Assembly (NCBI RefSeq): GCF_017963645.1 | Contig: NZ_JAGMWN010000001.1 | Coordinates: 434,001 to 498,000, forward strand | Length of the DNA: 64,000 bases | Reading direction: 5' to 3' | From: Marivibrio halodurans | Lineage (GTDB): Bacteria; Pseudomonadota; Alphaproteobacteria; UBA8366; Aestuariispiraceae | Part shown: positions 24,771-33,079 of the stretch, one piece after another | Layout of the letters: each line of letters opens with the position of its first letter | Position numbering within the stretch: position 1 is the first letter of the stretch | Program-made: the position numbers and the translations under genes | The notes under the pieces: model-generated | The model's database searches: none | Seen by the model: the letters and a program-made list of their open reading frames with translations, nothing else | Told to the model about the DNA's origin: nothing

Positions 24771-24847
24771 TGGTCGGAGCGGCAGGATTTGAACCTACGA
24801 CCCCTTGTCCCCCAGACAAGTGCGCTACCAGGCTGCGCTACGCTCCG
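24771..24847 (-). tRNA. tRNA-Pro (anticodon GGG)
   Basis: A full cloverleaf on the minus strand. The acceptor stem CGGAGCG (24847-24841) pairs with CGCTCCG (24781-24775). The D-arm is TAGCGCAGCCTGGTAGCGCA. The anticodon stem CTTGT/ACAAG encloses loop CTGGGGG, giving anticodon GGG. The T-arm contains GGTTCAAATCC. Discriminator A and CCA are encoded (24774-24771). It reads the CCC proline codon, much used in this GC-rich genome. No integrase or duplicated 3' end was found beside it. Confidence 0.97.
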
Positions 24848-24956
24848 ATCATGACCCTGGTGGGGTTCGGCGGCGGACGAGGCCCGTCTTCCGAACGGCG
24901 CGGAATGTAGGCGCTTCGCCCCGGATGAGCAACCCGGGAAGTCACTTTCCCGGCGC

Positions 24957-25568
24957 CTATCGTTCCGTCAGCGCGAGCTTCACGCCGAGGCCGATAAAGG
25001 CGGCCGCGAAGGCGCGGCGCAGCCATGCCATGACGGAAGGCCGGCTCACCACATGATCGCGCATCGCGCCGGCCGCGGCCCCATAGCCGACGAAGACCAC
25101 GAAGGTCATCGCCATGAAAACCAGGCTCATCGCCGCCATATGCTCCAGCGCATGCGGCTGCCCCGGCGTGACGAACTGCGGGAGGAAGGCCAGGAAGAAC
25201 ACCGAAAGCTTTGGATTCAACAAATTGACCAGAATCGCGCGAACGACGATTTCCCGCGCGGGCGGCACCGTACCCGCCGCTTCCACCGAGAGCGCGCCAT
25301 GGGCGCGCAGCATGCTCCACGCAAGATAGAGCAGATAGCAGACCCCCAGCACCCTGAGTGTCTCATAAGCGATCGCGCTCGTTTCCAGGATGGCCGCCAA
25401 CCCAAACATTGCCGCCAGAAGATGCGGCACGATACCAAGCGTGCACCCCAACGCCGCGATCGAGGCCGCCCCCGCCCCACCCCGCAACCCGCAGGCCAGC
25501 GTGTAGAGCACGCCCGTACCCGGTGCGATCACGACGATGAAGGCGGTAAGGAGAAATTCCGGCGACAT
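24957..25568 (-). CDS. LysE/RhtB-family amino acid exporter
   Basis: A 203-residue inner-membrane protein with about six TM segments. The N-terminal MSPEFLLTAFIVVIAPGTGVLYTLACGLRGG is the LysE signature region (PGP/PGT motif), and NPKLSVFFLAFLPQFV in the middle is equally conserved. ATG 25568 is preceded by AAGGAG. It exports an amino acid or homoserine-lactone-like metabolite. It lies alone between the tRNA and the MerR gene; substrate cannot be inferred. Confidence 0.88.
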   Translation of the reverse strand: MSPEFLLTAFIVVIAPGTGVLYTLACGLRGGAGAASIAALGCTLGIVPHLLAAMFGLAAILETSAIAYETLRVLGVCYLLYLAWSMLRAHGALSVEAAGTVPPAREIVVRAILVNLLNPKLSVFFLAFLPQFVTPGQPHALEHMAAMSLVFMAMTFVVFVGYGAAAGAMRDHVVSRPSVMAWLRRAFAAAFIGLGVKLALTER

Positions 25569-25653
25569 CCTGTCGGCTCCTTCATTCGATCCGCACGGAT
25601 CATCGCAAGATGGCATGCCGACGCGCAAGCGTGACGGGGAGACGAGGCACGCG

Positions 25654-26271
25654 CTATTCGGCCAATGTTGCGCGCAGGGCCACCAAGCGCCGCCGCGCGG
25701 CTTCCAGCCGGGACCGGGCCCCGTCGGTCAGTCCCGCCGCGCCGGTCACGTTTTCGGGGGCGGCGCACGCCGCGTCCCGGGCGGCCGGATCGACGGTTTG
25801 CTCCGGCATGGGCGCACGCCCCTCGCCCCCGGTAGATTCCGCCGGTTTTTCCGATATCCGCGTCACCGTGCCCGGCGCAGGATCAATCAGGAAACTCGGC
25901 TGGCTTTCGGTCACGGTTTCCAAGGCACTGTTGACGCTGGCGGCCGCGCCGTCGCATTCCCCATTGCCGTTCTGGGCGGGCTCTCCATCAATCAAGGCAC
26001 GCACGCCGCGTTCGCGCAGCACCTTCTGGACGCCGCGAATGGTGAATCCCTCGGAATAGAGCAGATCGCGGATGCGCTGCAGCAACACCACGTCATCGGG
26101 CCGGTAATAGCGCCGCCCGCCGGCGCGCTTCATCGGCTTCACCTGGGCGAACTTGGTCTCCCAGAAACGCAGGACATGTTGGGGAACGTCCAGATCGTCC
26201 GCGACTTCGCTGATCGTTCGGAAGGCGTTCGCGGCTTTCGCCCGCCCGTCATCGCCGTCCGCTGCCGTCAT
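25654..26271 (-). CDS. MerR-like HTH regulator linked to ihfA
   Basis: A 205-residue protein. The N-terminal winged HTH ([21 protein letters not shown] and [21 protein letters not shown]) is MerR-like, but no metal-binding cysteine loop follows. Residues about 105-175 are low-complexity and likely disordered; the C-terminus ends in a short coil ([18 protein letters not shown]). Genes of this type directly downstream of ihfA are common in alphaproteobacteria and have no clear function. The 71-bp gap to ihfA suggests cotranscription. Confidence 0.8.
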   Translation of the reverse strand: MTAADGDDGRAKAANAFRTISEVADDLDVPQHVLRFWETKFAQVKPMKRAGGRRYYRPDDVVLLQRIRDLLYSEGFTIRGVQKVLRERGVRALIDGEPAQNGNGECDGAAASVNSALETVTESQPSFLIDPAPGTVTRISEKPAESTGGEGRAPMPEQTVDPAARDAACAAPENVTGAAGLTDGARSRLEAARRRLVALRATLAE

Positions 26272-26342
26272 TGCTCACGCCCACAAGGAATCCGGGCCGC
26301 GTGACAACGGGCCCGCCCGGCCGCCACGCCGGATGAAATGGC

Positions 26343-26633
26343 TTACTTGTTGATCCGGTCCTTCAGCACATGGCTCGGCCGGAAAACCAGGACGCGGCGC
26401 GGGAGAATCGGCACCTCCTCCCCGGTTTTGGGATTGCGTCCGATGCGCTGGCCCTTCTGCCGCACGGAGAAACTGCCGAAGGAGGAGATCTTGACCGTCT
26501 CCCCATCGACCAGCGCGTCCGACACCTCGCCCAACACGGTCTCGACCAGCGCCGCCGAATCGTTCCGCGACAGCCCGACCTCCTGATAGACCGCCTCCGC
26601 GAGTTCGGCGCGGGTCATGGTTTTCCCCGCCAT
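26343..26633 (-). CDS. ihfA: Integration host factor subunit alpha
   Basis: A 96-residue DNA-bending protein. [19 protein letters not shown], the beta-arm sequence [19 protein letters not shown] with the intercalating proline, and the C-terminal [12 protein letters not shown] identify IHF alpha over HU. A GGGGGGAC lies 6-12 bases before the ATG. It works as a heterodimer with IhfB, which is not in this window. It sits downstream of fabH and before the MerR gene, the standard alphaproteobacterial order. Confidence 0.95.
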   Translation of the reverse strand: MAGKTMTRAELAEAVYQEVGLSRNDSAALVETVLGEVSDALVDGETVKISSFGSFSVRQKGQRIGRNPKTGEEVPILPRRVLVFRPSHVLKDRINK

Positions 26634-26731
26634 GACGAGGTCCCCCCAATCAGTGTTTCTTCCAGGGTAGCACGGTAGCCTCGCGCCGAAAGGCCGTCAA
26701 TCGCCAGGACCTCGAATCACGACGATCGTCT

Positions 26732-27706
26732 CTACCACCGGATGAGGGCCGCCCCCCAGGTGAACCCACCGCCCATCGCGGTGAGGCCCAGAAGGTCGCC
26801 GGGCTTGAAGAGTTGGCGCTCCACCCCGTGGGTCAGGGCGAGCGGGATGGTCGCGGCGGAGGTGTTCGCATGTTCCTCCACAGTGACCACGACATGATCG
26901 GAATCGAGACCGAGCTTACGTCCCACCATGTCGATGATCCGGCTGTTCGCCTGATGCGGGATCAGCCAGGTGAGATCGTCGAGATCGAGGTCGGCGGCAT
27001 CCAGCGCCTCCTCCACGCTTTCCGACATGCGCTTGACGGCGTGCCGGAACACTTCCTGCCCCTGCATCCGCACGAACCCAGAGGTTCGCGAACTCGCCGG
27101 GCCGCCATCGACATAGAGCGCGTCGTAGAACCGACCGTCGGAGCCGAGCCGGGTATCGAGGATACCGCGTTCGCCCTTACCGTTGCCGGTTTCCTCCGCC
27201 CGCAGCACCACGGCGCCCGCGCCGTCGCCGAACAGCACGCAGGTCCCCCGGTCCGTCCAGTCCAGAATACGGCTGTAGATTTCCGCGCCGACGACCAAGG
27301 CGCAGCGTGCCTGACCGAGCCGCAGCATGTTGTCCGCCTGGGTCAATGCATAGAGGAACCCGCTGCACACCGCCTGCACGTCGAAGGCGGGACCCCGCGT
27401 CACGCCCAATTTCGCCTGAAGACGCGTCGCCGTCGCCGGGAAGGTATTGTCCGGCGTCGTCGTCGCCATGATGATCAAATCGACATCCGCAACATCCGCC
27501 CCGGCATTGGCAAGCGCGGCGCGCGACGCCTCCAGCCCCAGATCGGAGGTCAATTGATCGTCGGCCGCGATATGGCGGCGGGCAATTCCGGTGCGCTGGC
27601 GAATCCACTCGTCATTGGTATCGACGATCCGGGCGATATCGTCATTCGTCATGACGCGCTCCGGCAGATAGGCGCCGACCCCTTTGACAACGCTGCGCAC
27701 CGGCAT
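26732..27706 (-). CDS. fabH: 3-oxoacyl-[ACP] synthase III
   Basis: A 324-residue KAS III that condenses acetyl-CoA with malonyl-ACP to start fatty acid synthesis. The triad is visible: Cys114 in QAVCSGFLYA, His in LIPHQANSRI and Asn in EEHANTSAA. The C-terminal GLTAMGGGFTWGAALIRW is typical. ATG 27706 is chosen because AGGGG lies 6-7 bases upstream; an in-frame TTG two codons earlier is less likely. It follows plsX by 94 bp, as in most proteobacteria. Confidence 0.96.
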   Translation of the reverse strand: MPVRSVVKGVGAYLPERVMTNDDIARIVDTNDEWIRQRTGIARRHIAADDQLTSDLGLEASRAALANAGADVADVDLIIMATTTPDNTFPATATRLQAKLGVTRGPAFDVQAVCSGFLYALTQADNMLRLGQARCALVVGAEIYSRILDWTDRGTCVLFGDGAGAVVLRAEETGNGKGERGILDTRLGSDGRFYDALYVDGGPASSRTSGFVRMQGQEVFRHAVKRMSESVEEALDAADLDLDDLTWLIPHQANSRIIDMVGRKLGLDSDHVVVTVEEHANTSAATIPLALTHGVERQLFKPGDLLGLTAMGGGFTWGAALIRW

Positions 27707-27800
27707 CTCCAACCCCTAACTCTTGCTTGCCATCCGATCGGCGCGTTCGACGCACGCCCGATTCTTCCACCGGCGCCGATCGGCACCGGCACCGGGCCGC

Positions 27801-28832
27801 TCACCGACCGGTTTCGGCCGGCCGAAGCTGCTCGAAATCATGTCGCATCTTGGCGAGGAACCCGTGGGTCGCCATGTCGGCGGCGACACCGATCGCATTC
27901 GCGAAACCGAGCGAATCCGTCCCACCGTGGCTCTTCACCACGATTCCGTTAAGACCAAGCAGCACCGCGCCGTTATAGCGTCGCGGATCGACCCTGAGGC
28001 GCAGCTTATGCATGGCGCGCCGGGCGAAAAGATAGCCGACCTTGGCCATCAGGCTCGACTGGAATGCCTCTCGCAGAAAGGCACTGACGAGGCGCGACGT
28101 ACCTTCCGCCGTCTTCAGCGCGATATTGCCGGTGAACCCGTCGGTCACCACGACGTCGACCGTGCCGCACGCGATGTCGTCTCCCTCGACGAACCCCTTG
28201 AACTCGATCGGCAGAGTGCTCTCGCGCAGCGCGGCGGCAGCCAGCTTAACCTCGTCCTTGCCCTTGAGATCCTCGACCCCGACATTGAGCAGTCCGACCG
28301 TCGGCTTCTCGATCCCCATCGCCGTACGCGCGAAGGCTTCCCCCATCACCGCGAACTGCACCAGATTCTCGGCATCGCACGCGACATTCGCGCCGAGGTC
28401 GAGCATGCAGGTCTCGCCACGCTCCGTCGGGAAGAAGGAGCAGATCGCCGGACGTTCGACACCCGCGATGGTGCGCAGGCCGAACATCGCCATCGCCATC
28501 AGCGCGCCCGTGTTGCCGGCGGAGACGGCCGAATCCGCCTCCCCGGACTGAACCGCGTCGATCGCGAGCCGCATGCTGCTCTGCTTCCCGCTGCGCAACG
28601 CGACGGAGGGCTTGTCGGTATTGGCGACGACCTTGTCGGTATGGCGAATCTCGACGCAATCGGCGAGATGGCTCTGAGCCGCGACGAGCGGCTTCAACCG
28701 GGCTTCGTCGCCATAGAGCAGGAAGCGCAAGGCCGGGTTGCGCTCACGCGCGATCGCCGCGCCCTCGACCACGGAATCCGGGGCGTTGTCCCCCCCCATC
28801 CCGTCCAAGGATATGGTCAACCGCTCCGCCAA
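27801..28832 (-). CDS. plsX: Phosphate acyltransferase PlsX
   Basis: A 343-residue soluble enzyme making acyl-phosphate from acyl-ACP for phospholipid synthesis. The start TISLDGMGGDNAPD and the internal SAGNTGALMAMAM, PTERGETCMLDLGAN and VVVTDGFTGNIALKT are diagnostic. Length matches the family. It lies between rpmF and fabH; a terminator-like hairpin in the 232-bp gap after rpmF may set the ratio of ribosomal to lipid gene expression. Confidence 0.96.
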   Translation of the reverse strand: MAERLTISLDGMGGDNAPDSVVEGAAIARERNPALRFLLYGDEARLKPLVAAQSHLADCVEIRHTDKVVANTDKPSVALRSGKQSSMRLAIDAVQSGEADSAVSAGNTGALMAMAMFGLRTIAGVERPAICSFFPTERGETCMLDLGANVACDAENLVQFAVMGEAFARTAMGIEKPTVGLLNVGVEDLKGKDEVKLAAAALRESTLPIEFKGFVEGDDIACGTVDVVVTDGFTGNIALKTAEGTSRLVSAFLREAFQSSLMAKVGYLFARRAMHKLRLRVDPRRYNGAVLLGLNGIVVKSHGGTDSLGFANAIGVAADMATHGFLAKMRHDFEQLRPAETGR

Positions 28833-28934
28833 GCGTTCTCGCCTCTCATCCCCCGCCCGCAGGATGCGATTCGCCCGCGGAATCCAATTCTCAAGCTCTC
28901 AAGCCAAGCGCGGGCATCATGTCTATCCCGCCGC

Positions 28935-28968
28935 AAAACCAAAAGCCGGGCCCGCCTAGGAGCCCGGC
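28935..28968 (-). terminator. Terminator/attenuator between rpmF and plsX
   Basis: On the minus strand GCCGGGC (28968-28962) and GCCCGGC (28951-28945) form a perfect 7-bp stem with a 10-nt loop, followed by TTTTGGTTTT. It lies about 100 bases after rpmF and 100 bases before plsX, so partial read-through would be needed for cotranscription. Confidence 0.7.
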
Positions 28969-29064
28969 CGGATCGAACCGCTCATCTTCCTGGACCACGG
29001 CTCCAGGCGGCATGTCCGCGACGCCCGGAGGCTGCGGACACACCGTCCTGTTCGGCGTCGTCGC

Positions 29065-29250
29065 CTAGAAGCTGTCCTTCGGCTCAATCACCTGACGGCC
29101 ACGATACATGCCGGTCTTCAGGTCGACATGATGCGGACGAACCAACTCGCCCGTCGTCTGGTCCTCGCGATAGGTCGGCTGCTTCAGGCCATCATGCGCG
29201 CGGCGGTTGCCACGGCGGGACGGCGTCGTTTTGCGCTTCGGAACGGCCAT
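29065..29250 (-). CDS. rpmF: 50S ribosomal protein L32
   Basis: A 61-residue ribosomal protein, [20 protein letters not shown] at the start and [17 protein letters not shown] at the end. The zinc cysteines of some L32 proteins are absent (C-minus form). ATG 29250 gives the standard N-terminus; upstream in-frame sequence is not conserved. It lies in the yceD-rpmF-plsX-fabH order conserved across proteobacteria. Confidence 0.97.
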   Translation of the reverse strand: MAVPKRKTTPSRRGNRRAHDGLKQPTYREDQTTGELVRPHHVDLKTGMYRGRQVIEPKDSF

Positions 29251-29335
29251 GATCACAATCTCTCGTTCACTGCCCCGGAAATCCGTCACGCGGCAACCCG
29301 TCGCGCGGCACCATGGGCTGGGTCTCAAACAACGC

Positions 29336-29357
29336 GGCGGCCGACATATCGGCCGCC
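29336..29357 (-). terminator. Perfect 9-bp hairpin between yceD and rpmF
   Basis: GGCGGCCGA (29336-29344) and TCGGCCGCC (29349-29357) pair perfectly around a CATA tetraloop. On the minus strand it is followed by GCGTTGTTTGAG, only weakly T-rich. It may end part of the yceD transcript or structure the rpmF leader, since it lies 86 bases upstream of the rpmF start. Confidence 0.5.
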
Positions 29358-29436
29358 CGCGAAATCCGGCGTGTTAATAACGCTTTTGTCCGGGCGGGGC
29401 AAGACGCGACACACGCGCGGCAGGGTGGAACCTCCC

Positions 29437-30006
29437 CTACTTCTTCAACTTGGAAAGCGCCGCGAAGGGACCGGCCGGCTCCTCCTCCTCGATCGCCGCG
29501 CGACGTCCCGCCGGCACGTCGTCGAGCGCCGTCGACATGTCGACCCCCGCCTTGCGCGGGTGCGGGTCAAGCAGCACCGCCAGACGCTGCACCAGCAATT
29601 CGCCGAGATCGATGCGCCCATTCACGATTTCCTCCGGCGGGTCGGGATCGTCGAGGGTGAATTCGCGCTCCGTCTCCTCGACCGATTCCTGTTCCGGCGG
29701 TCCATATTCGACCGAGAACCGCTCCTTGATCGAGACCGGCAGGGGTTCCAGCGTGACGACGCACCGCTGGGCGAGTTCGGCCTCGACCCGGCCCATGGCG
29801 ATCAGCATCGGGCCGCCCGCCAGCGGGCGCAGGGCCACCTCCCCCGCCAGACGATCCAGGGCGACAAGGTCCAGTCGCTCCGCCAGGGCAGCGCGCGCCG
29901 CCTCGTCCGCCTCCAGGCGATAGGTTTTACCACCGGAGGGGACATCATCCGCCTCCACCGGCACGGAGAATTCGGGCGGGCGATCGATATCGGCGGGCTC
30001 GCTCAT
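29437..30006 (-). CDS. yceD: YceD/DUF177-family protein
   Basis: A 189-residue member of the YceD family, known in E. coli and plants for supporting 23S rRNA accumulation. The conserved core is the RCVVTLEPLPVSIKERF segment and the acidic block before EEIVNGRIDLGELLVQRLAV, followed by LDPHPRKAG. The first paired cysteine position is kept as a single Cys (QRCVVT). Its ATG overlaps the stop of the CBP3-type gene (ATGA), and rpmF follows. Confidence 0.9.
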   Translation of the reverse strand: MSEPADIDRPPEFSVPVEADDVPSGGKTYRLEADEAARAALAERLDLVALDRLAGEVALRPLAGGPMLIAMGRVEAELAQRCVVTLEPLPVSIKERFSVEYGPPEQESVEETEREFTLDDPDPPEEIVNGRIDLGELLVQRLAVLLDPHPRKAGVDMSTALDDVPAGRRAAIEEEEPAGPFAALSKLKK

Positions 30007-30623
30007 TCCGCCGCCTCCTTCCTGTCGGGTTTGTCGGGAACAGTGCCGGCGCCCGCTCCGGGCAGGACCGCATCGGCATCGGCGAAACCGACGCGTCCCG
30101 CCAGGATCGCCGCCGTCGGCTCATTCGCGAGATGGTCCATCTGGGCGCGGCAATAGGTCGCGAGGCACGCGGCCGCGCGCGCCCGCCGCGCCTCGTCCAT
30201 ATCCGGATCGCGATAGACGTTGCGGACCAACACCTCCTCGAGGGCGTCCGGCCTATCGGCCTTCAACGCGCCCCAATAGGCATCGAGCCGACCATAGAAG
30301 GCCTGCGCCAGCTTCTTCATCTTCTTGCCGACCGACATGTCGCCCACGCCCATTTCGCGCAAGGAACGATCCATGTCCTTCATGATATGATTGGCGAGCT
30401 CGTCACCGACCGCCTGCCAGCCCGGCGCGCCGCTCATCCGCCGGAACAGCAGGAAGGCGTGCAACGCGATCATGTCGAAACGACCATCCACCGTATCCGC
30501 CACGCCGCCGGTCTCGTAGAGCGCGGGCCGGCGGGCGGCCGCCACCACCGAATCATAGAGATCGGCGGCCGCGCGCTTCTCGGGCCCGGATCGGAAGAAA
30601 TCGATGATCGGTTTCACGGGCAT
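30003..30623 (-). CDS. Ubiquinol-cytochrome c chaperone (CBP3/UQCC1) family protein
   Basis: A 206-residue CBP3-domain protein. Recognisable features are LYDSVVAAARRPALYETGGV, then DTVDGRFDMIALHAFLLFRR, HIMKDMDRSLREMGVGD and KKMKKLAQAFYGRLDAYW. In mitochondria the family helps cytochrome b maturation in complex III, and the bacterial version is specific to alphaproteobacteria. It heads a translationally coupled pair with yceD and is divergent from bamE. Confidence 0.9.
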   Translation of the reverse strand: MPVKPIIDFFRSGPEKRAAADLYDSVVAAARRPALYETGGVADTVDGRFDMIALHAFLLFRRMSGAPGWQAVGDELANHIMKDMDRSLREMGVGDMSVGKKMKKLAQAFYGRLDAYWGALKADRPDALEEVLVRNVYRDPDMDEARRARAAACLATYCRAQMDHLANEPTAAILAGRVGFADADAVLPGAGAGTVPDKPDRKEAAE

Positions 30624-30836
30624 TCATCCTCAAATCATTGCCAAGGCCGCATGTAGCGCGACGAAGGCGCCGGTTCAATGCACAGCGGGTCGGTTCATAC
30701 GCGGGCGCGGCAAGAGCGAGTCGAGGCCGTGCCGCAGGCTATGCTTGAAATGACCGCGCGCGCGAGGCATCTATCGGGCGGGCCTCGTGACGCGAGACCG
30801 ATCCTTCACCTTCACGATATCGGATTCGGACCTGCC

Positions 30837-31283
30837 ATGACGCGTCCTTCGAAATCCCGGCTCCTCCGCACCGGGCTCATCGGCCTCGGCGCGATCCTGC
30901 TGCTCGGCGCGTGCGAGCCGCGGACGGCGCTGCGCGGCAATCTGCCGCGCGAAAGCCAGATGGAACAGATCCGCGTCGGCCAGGACAGCAAGAGCCGGGT
31001 GCGCGATATTCTCGGCACCCCATCGACGGTCGGAACCTTCGATCAGGATGTCTGGTACTATATGAGCCAGAAGACGGAACAATGGGCCTTCTTCGAGCCG
31101 GAAATCGTCGATCACCAGATTCTGGCGCTTTATTTCGACGCCAACGGCCGGTTGGAAAACATGGTGACCTATACCGAGGAAGACCTGCGGGAGGTGGATT
31201 ACGCCAGCCGCACGACTCCGACCTCGGGCCGCGAGTTCACCTTCATCGAACAGATGTTCGGTAATCTCAACCGCTTCCGTTGA
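30837..31283 (+). CDS. bamE: Outer membrane assembly lipoprotein BamE (SmpA/OmlA)
   Basis: A 148-residue lipoprotein. The signal peptide runs to the lipobox LLGAC, then the mature BamE domain: GNLPRESQMEQIRVGQDSKS, VRDILGTPSTVGTF, DQDVWYYMSQ. It is part of the BAM complex that inserts beta-barrel proteins. ATG 30837 places the lipobox at a normal distance; earlier in-frame ATGs do not. The 3' end, including its stop codon, is duplicated in a 14-bp tandem repeat. Divergent from the CBP3-type gene, as in many alphaproteobacteria. Confidence 0.93.
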   Translation: MTRPSKSRLLRTGLIGLGAILLLGACEPRTALRGNLPRESQMEQIRVGQDSKSRVRDILGTPSTVGTFDQDVWYYMSQKTEQWAFFEPEIVDHQILALYFDANGRLENMVTYTEEDLREVDYASRTTPTSGREFTFIEQMFGNLNRFR

Positions 31284-31299
31284 GGCGCTTCCGTTGAGG
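31272..31299. repeat. 14-bp perfect tandem duplication at the bamE stop
   Basis: CGCTTCCGTTGAGG occurs at 31272-31285 and again at 31286-31299. The first copy contains the last codons and TGA of bamE. A replication-slippage duplication is the simplest origin; the protein is unaffected. Confidence 0.85.
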
Positions 31300-31313
31300 C
31301 GCCCAAGGTCGAG

Positions 31314-32132
31314 CTAGCCGGCGTCGAGCCAACCGGCGGCGCGCACTCCCGGGATGAAGCTTCGCCCCACCGGCACTTCCAGGCCGTTCTCAAGAATCAG
31401 CACCGGCCGCTTCGCCTTGCGGCGGACATCGCGCACCGCCGCGCATGCCACCCAATAGGACCGATGTACCTGCATGCCGTCCGCGCCCGCCAGATCGCGC
31501 GCGGCGTCGCGCATGCGGCAGAGGATCAGGGCCGTCCCCGTGCTGGTGTGGACGCGCAGATAATGGTCCTCCATCTCCAGCGCCAACAGCCGCCCCGACA
31601 GACCCGAAGGCCAGCGGGCGCGGAAAGCTTCCGTCGGGTCGACGGCGGCGCTTTCCACCTGCCGCGCATCCTCCAGCGCTTCCCCCTTGCCGGAATCGGC
31701 CGCGCGGCGACGCGCCCGTTCCATCCCATAGCCGGCGATACCGACAAGCCAAAGAAGCAACAGCACCTGCCCCCCGAAAACCAGCGGCCGTTCGGCGAGA
31801 TCGGTCCGGAAGATCACCTGCCCCGCGCCGAGCACCACCAGAAGACAGGGGCCGAGCGACAGAAGCGCCGCGAGCAAAGGCAGGATGACCACCGGCGCCG
31901 GAAAGCGATCGTGGAACCGGCGACCCAGCCCCTTTAGCGCCGCGTCCATGATCACCCAATTGACCATCACGACGCTGACCCAGAAGGCCGCGCGGACAAG
32001 CGGCCCATACGCCTCGTAGCTGCCGAACGGCCCCAACGCAGCCAGCAACAGGCCGACCGCGACCGGACGCCAGATCCAGCTTCCCACCAACGCCGGAACA
32101 CGGCCGATACCCCGACCCATCCGTTCACGCAT
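31314..32132 (-). CDS. Membrane-anchored LytTR-type transcriptional regulator
   Basis: A 272-residue protein. Residues about 20-135 contain four hydrophobic segments (for example VAVGLLLAALGPFGSYEAYG and LLAALLSLGPCLLVVLGAG). The C-terminus, from about 170, is a LytTR DNA-binding domain: LLALEMEDHYLRVHTSTGTAL, VHRSYWVA, ILENGLEVPVGRSF. It would bind DNA from the membrane without a kinase partner. The start codon lies exactly at the centre of a 17-bp palindrome. The divergent gene encodes a small DUF2306-type membrane protein, a likely partner or target. Signal unknown. Confidence 0.85.
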   Translation of the reverse strand: MRERMGRGIGRVPALVGSWIWRPVAVGLLLAALGPFGSYEAYGPLVRAAFWVSVVMVNWVIMDAALKGLGRRFHDRFPAPVVILPLLAALLSLGPCLLVVLGAGQVIFRTDLAERPLVFGGQVLLLLWLVGIAGYGMERARRRAADSGKGEALEDARQVESAAVDPTEAFRARWPSGLSGRLLALEMEDHYLRVHTSTGTALILCRMRDAARDLAGADGMQVHRSYWVACAAVRDVRRKAKRPVLILENGLEVPVGRSFIPGVRAAGWLDAG

Positions 32133-32162
32133 CGTGAACCGTCACCGCGTCGCCCTTCACGA
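32123..32162. promoter_or_regulatory. Palindrome centred on the LytTR start codon, plus a third half-site
   Basis: GTTCACG (32123-32129), CAT (32130-32132) and CGTGAAC (32133-32139) form a perfect 7-3-7 palindrome whose centre is the start codon on the minus strand. A further TTCACGA lies at 32156-32162, 32 bp (about three helical turns) from the first TTCACG. This suits autoregulation by the LytTR protein or a start-codon hairpin in the mRNA. Confidence 0.55.
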
Positions 32163-32275
32163 ATGCCCCCTTCCCCTTTCGCGAAATGCCGCTTGAGGAC
32201 GTCTCCCGGCCGCCTCTACCTCTTCCCCCAACGGACCATGAGGACCGACAATGACCGACAACGGGAGAAAGACCG

Positions 32276-32977
32276 ATGCCGACCACGTCGCCGATGATCG
32301 GGCCCGCCGACGCGATTTTGGCCGACGCGATCCTGACGATTCATATCGCCGCCGGATTTCTCGCGCTGACATGCGGCAGCGCGATCATCCTAATGCGCAA
32401 GGGCGACGGTCGCCACCGCCAGGTCGGCTGGGTTTTCTCGGGCGCGATGATGACGGTCGCCGTCACGGCCCTCGCGCTGTGCCTGTTCCGTCCGAACGAC
32501 TTCCTGCTGACGATCGCTTTGTTCAGTGCCTATCTCACCCTGAGCGGATGGTGGGCAATGGCGAGCCGGAGATCGGTCCGTTCCGCGCGTGCGGTCGTCG
32601 CGTTGGATTGGGCGCTCGCCCTCGGCGGCATGGCCACGGCGCTCGCGATGCTGGGCGTCGCGGGGATGGAGATGCTGATGGATACTTCCCACCGGCCCGT
32701 CGTGCTACTCGTCTTCGGGCTGGGTATCGCGGCCATGGCGGGGCGGGATATGGTGACGGCGGCGCGGCGCGGCGGCCTTTCCAGGGCGGAGAAGCTGGCA
32801 CGGCACATCCAGCGCATGATGGGCGCCTGGATCGCGAGCCTGACCGCCTTCGCCGTGGTCAATCTGAGCTTCCTGCCGGATCTGGCGGTGTGGCTCGGTC
32901 CGACGGCGCTGGTCACCCCCCTCATCACCTATTGGAGCCGACGTTACGCCCCGAAGGTAAAGGCGGTCATCGCCTGA
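32276..32977 (+). CDS. DUF2306-like small membrane protein
   Basis: A 233-residue protein with about seven hydrophobic segments. HIAAGFLALTCGSAIILMRKG, followed by a basic loop with GDGRHRQVGWVF, is the conserved start of DUF2306-type proteins. HIQRMMGAWIASLTAF lies near the end. The histidines in the first and last helices could contact a cofactor, though none is proven. It is divergent from the membrane LytTR regulator, and pairing of such genes suggests regulation of one by the other. Function unknown. Confidence 0.7.
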   Translation: MPTTSPMIGPADAILADAILTIHIAAGFLALTCGSAIILMRKGDGRHRQVGWVFSGAMMTVAVTALALCLFRPNDFLLTIALFSAYLTLSGWWAMASRRSVRSARAVVALDWALALGGMATALAMLGVAGMEMLMDTSHRPVVLLVFGLGIAAMAGRDMVTAARRGGLSRAEKLARHIQRMMGAWIASLTAFAVVNLSFLPDLAVWLGPTALVTPLITYWSRRYAPKVKAVIA

Positions 32978-33006
32978 CCAGCGACCTGTCCACGGGCGAA
33001 ACGCGA

Positions 33007-33039
33007 AACGCCCCCGACCGTCACGCGGCCGGGGGCGTT
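33007..33039. terminator. Bidirectional hairpin terminator between the DUF2306 gene and hppA
   Basis: AACGCCCCCGACCG (33007-33020) and CGGCCGGGGGCGTT (33026-33039) pair at 13 of 14 positions around a 5-nt loop. It is symmetric for both strands and sits between convergent genes. T-runs are short (TTCGTATT one way, TTTCGCGTTT the other), so efficiency is uncertain. Confidence 0.7.
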
Positions 33040-33079
33040 CGTATTCCAGCGCCATGGCGGACGCCGATGGCGGTCGAGC

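Noticed and set aside
24771-24847. tRNA-Pro as an integration site of a mobile island
   Set aside because: No integrase, no repeated tRNA 3' end and ordinary genes on both sides.
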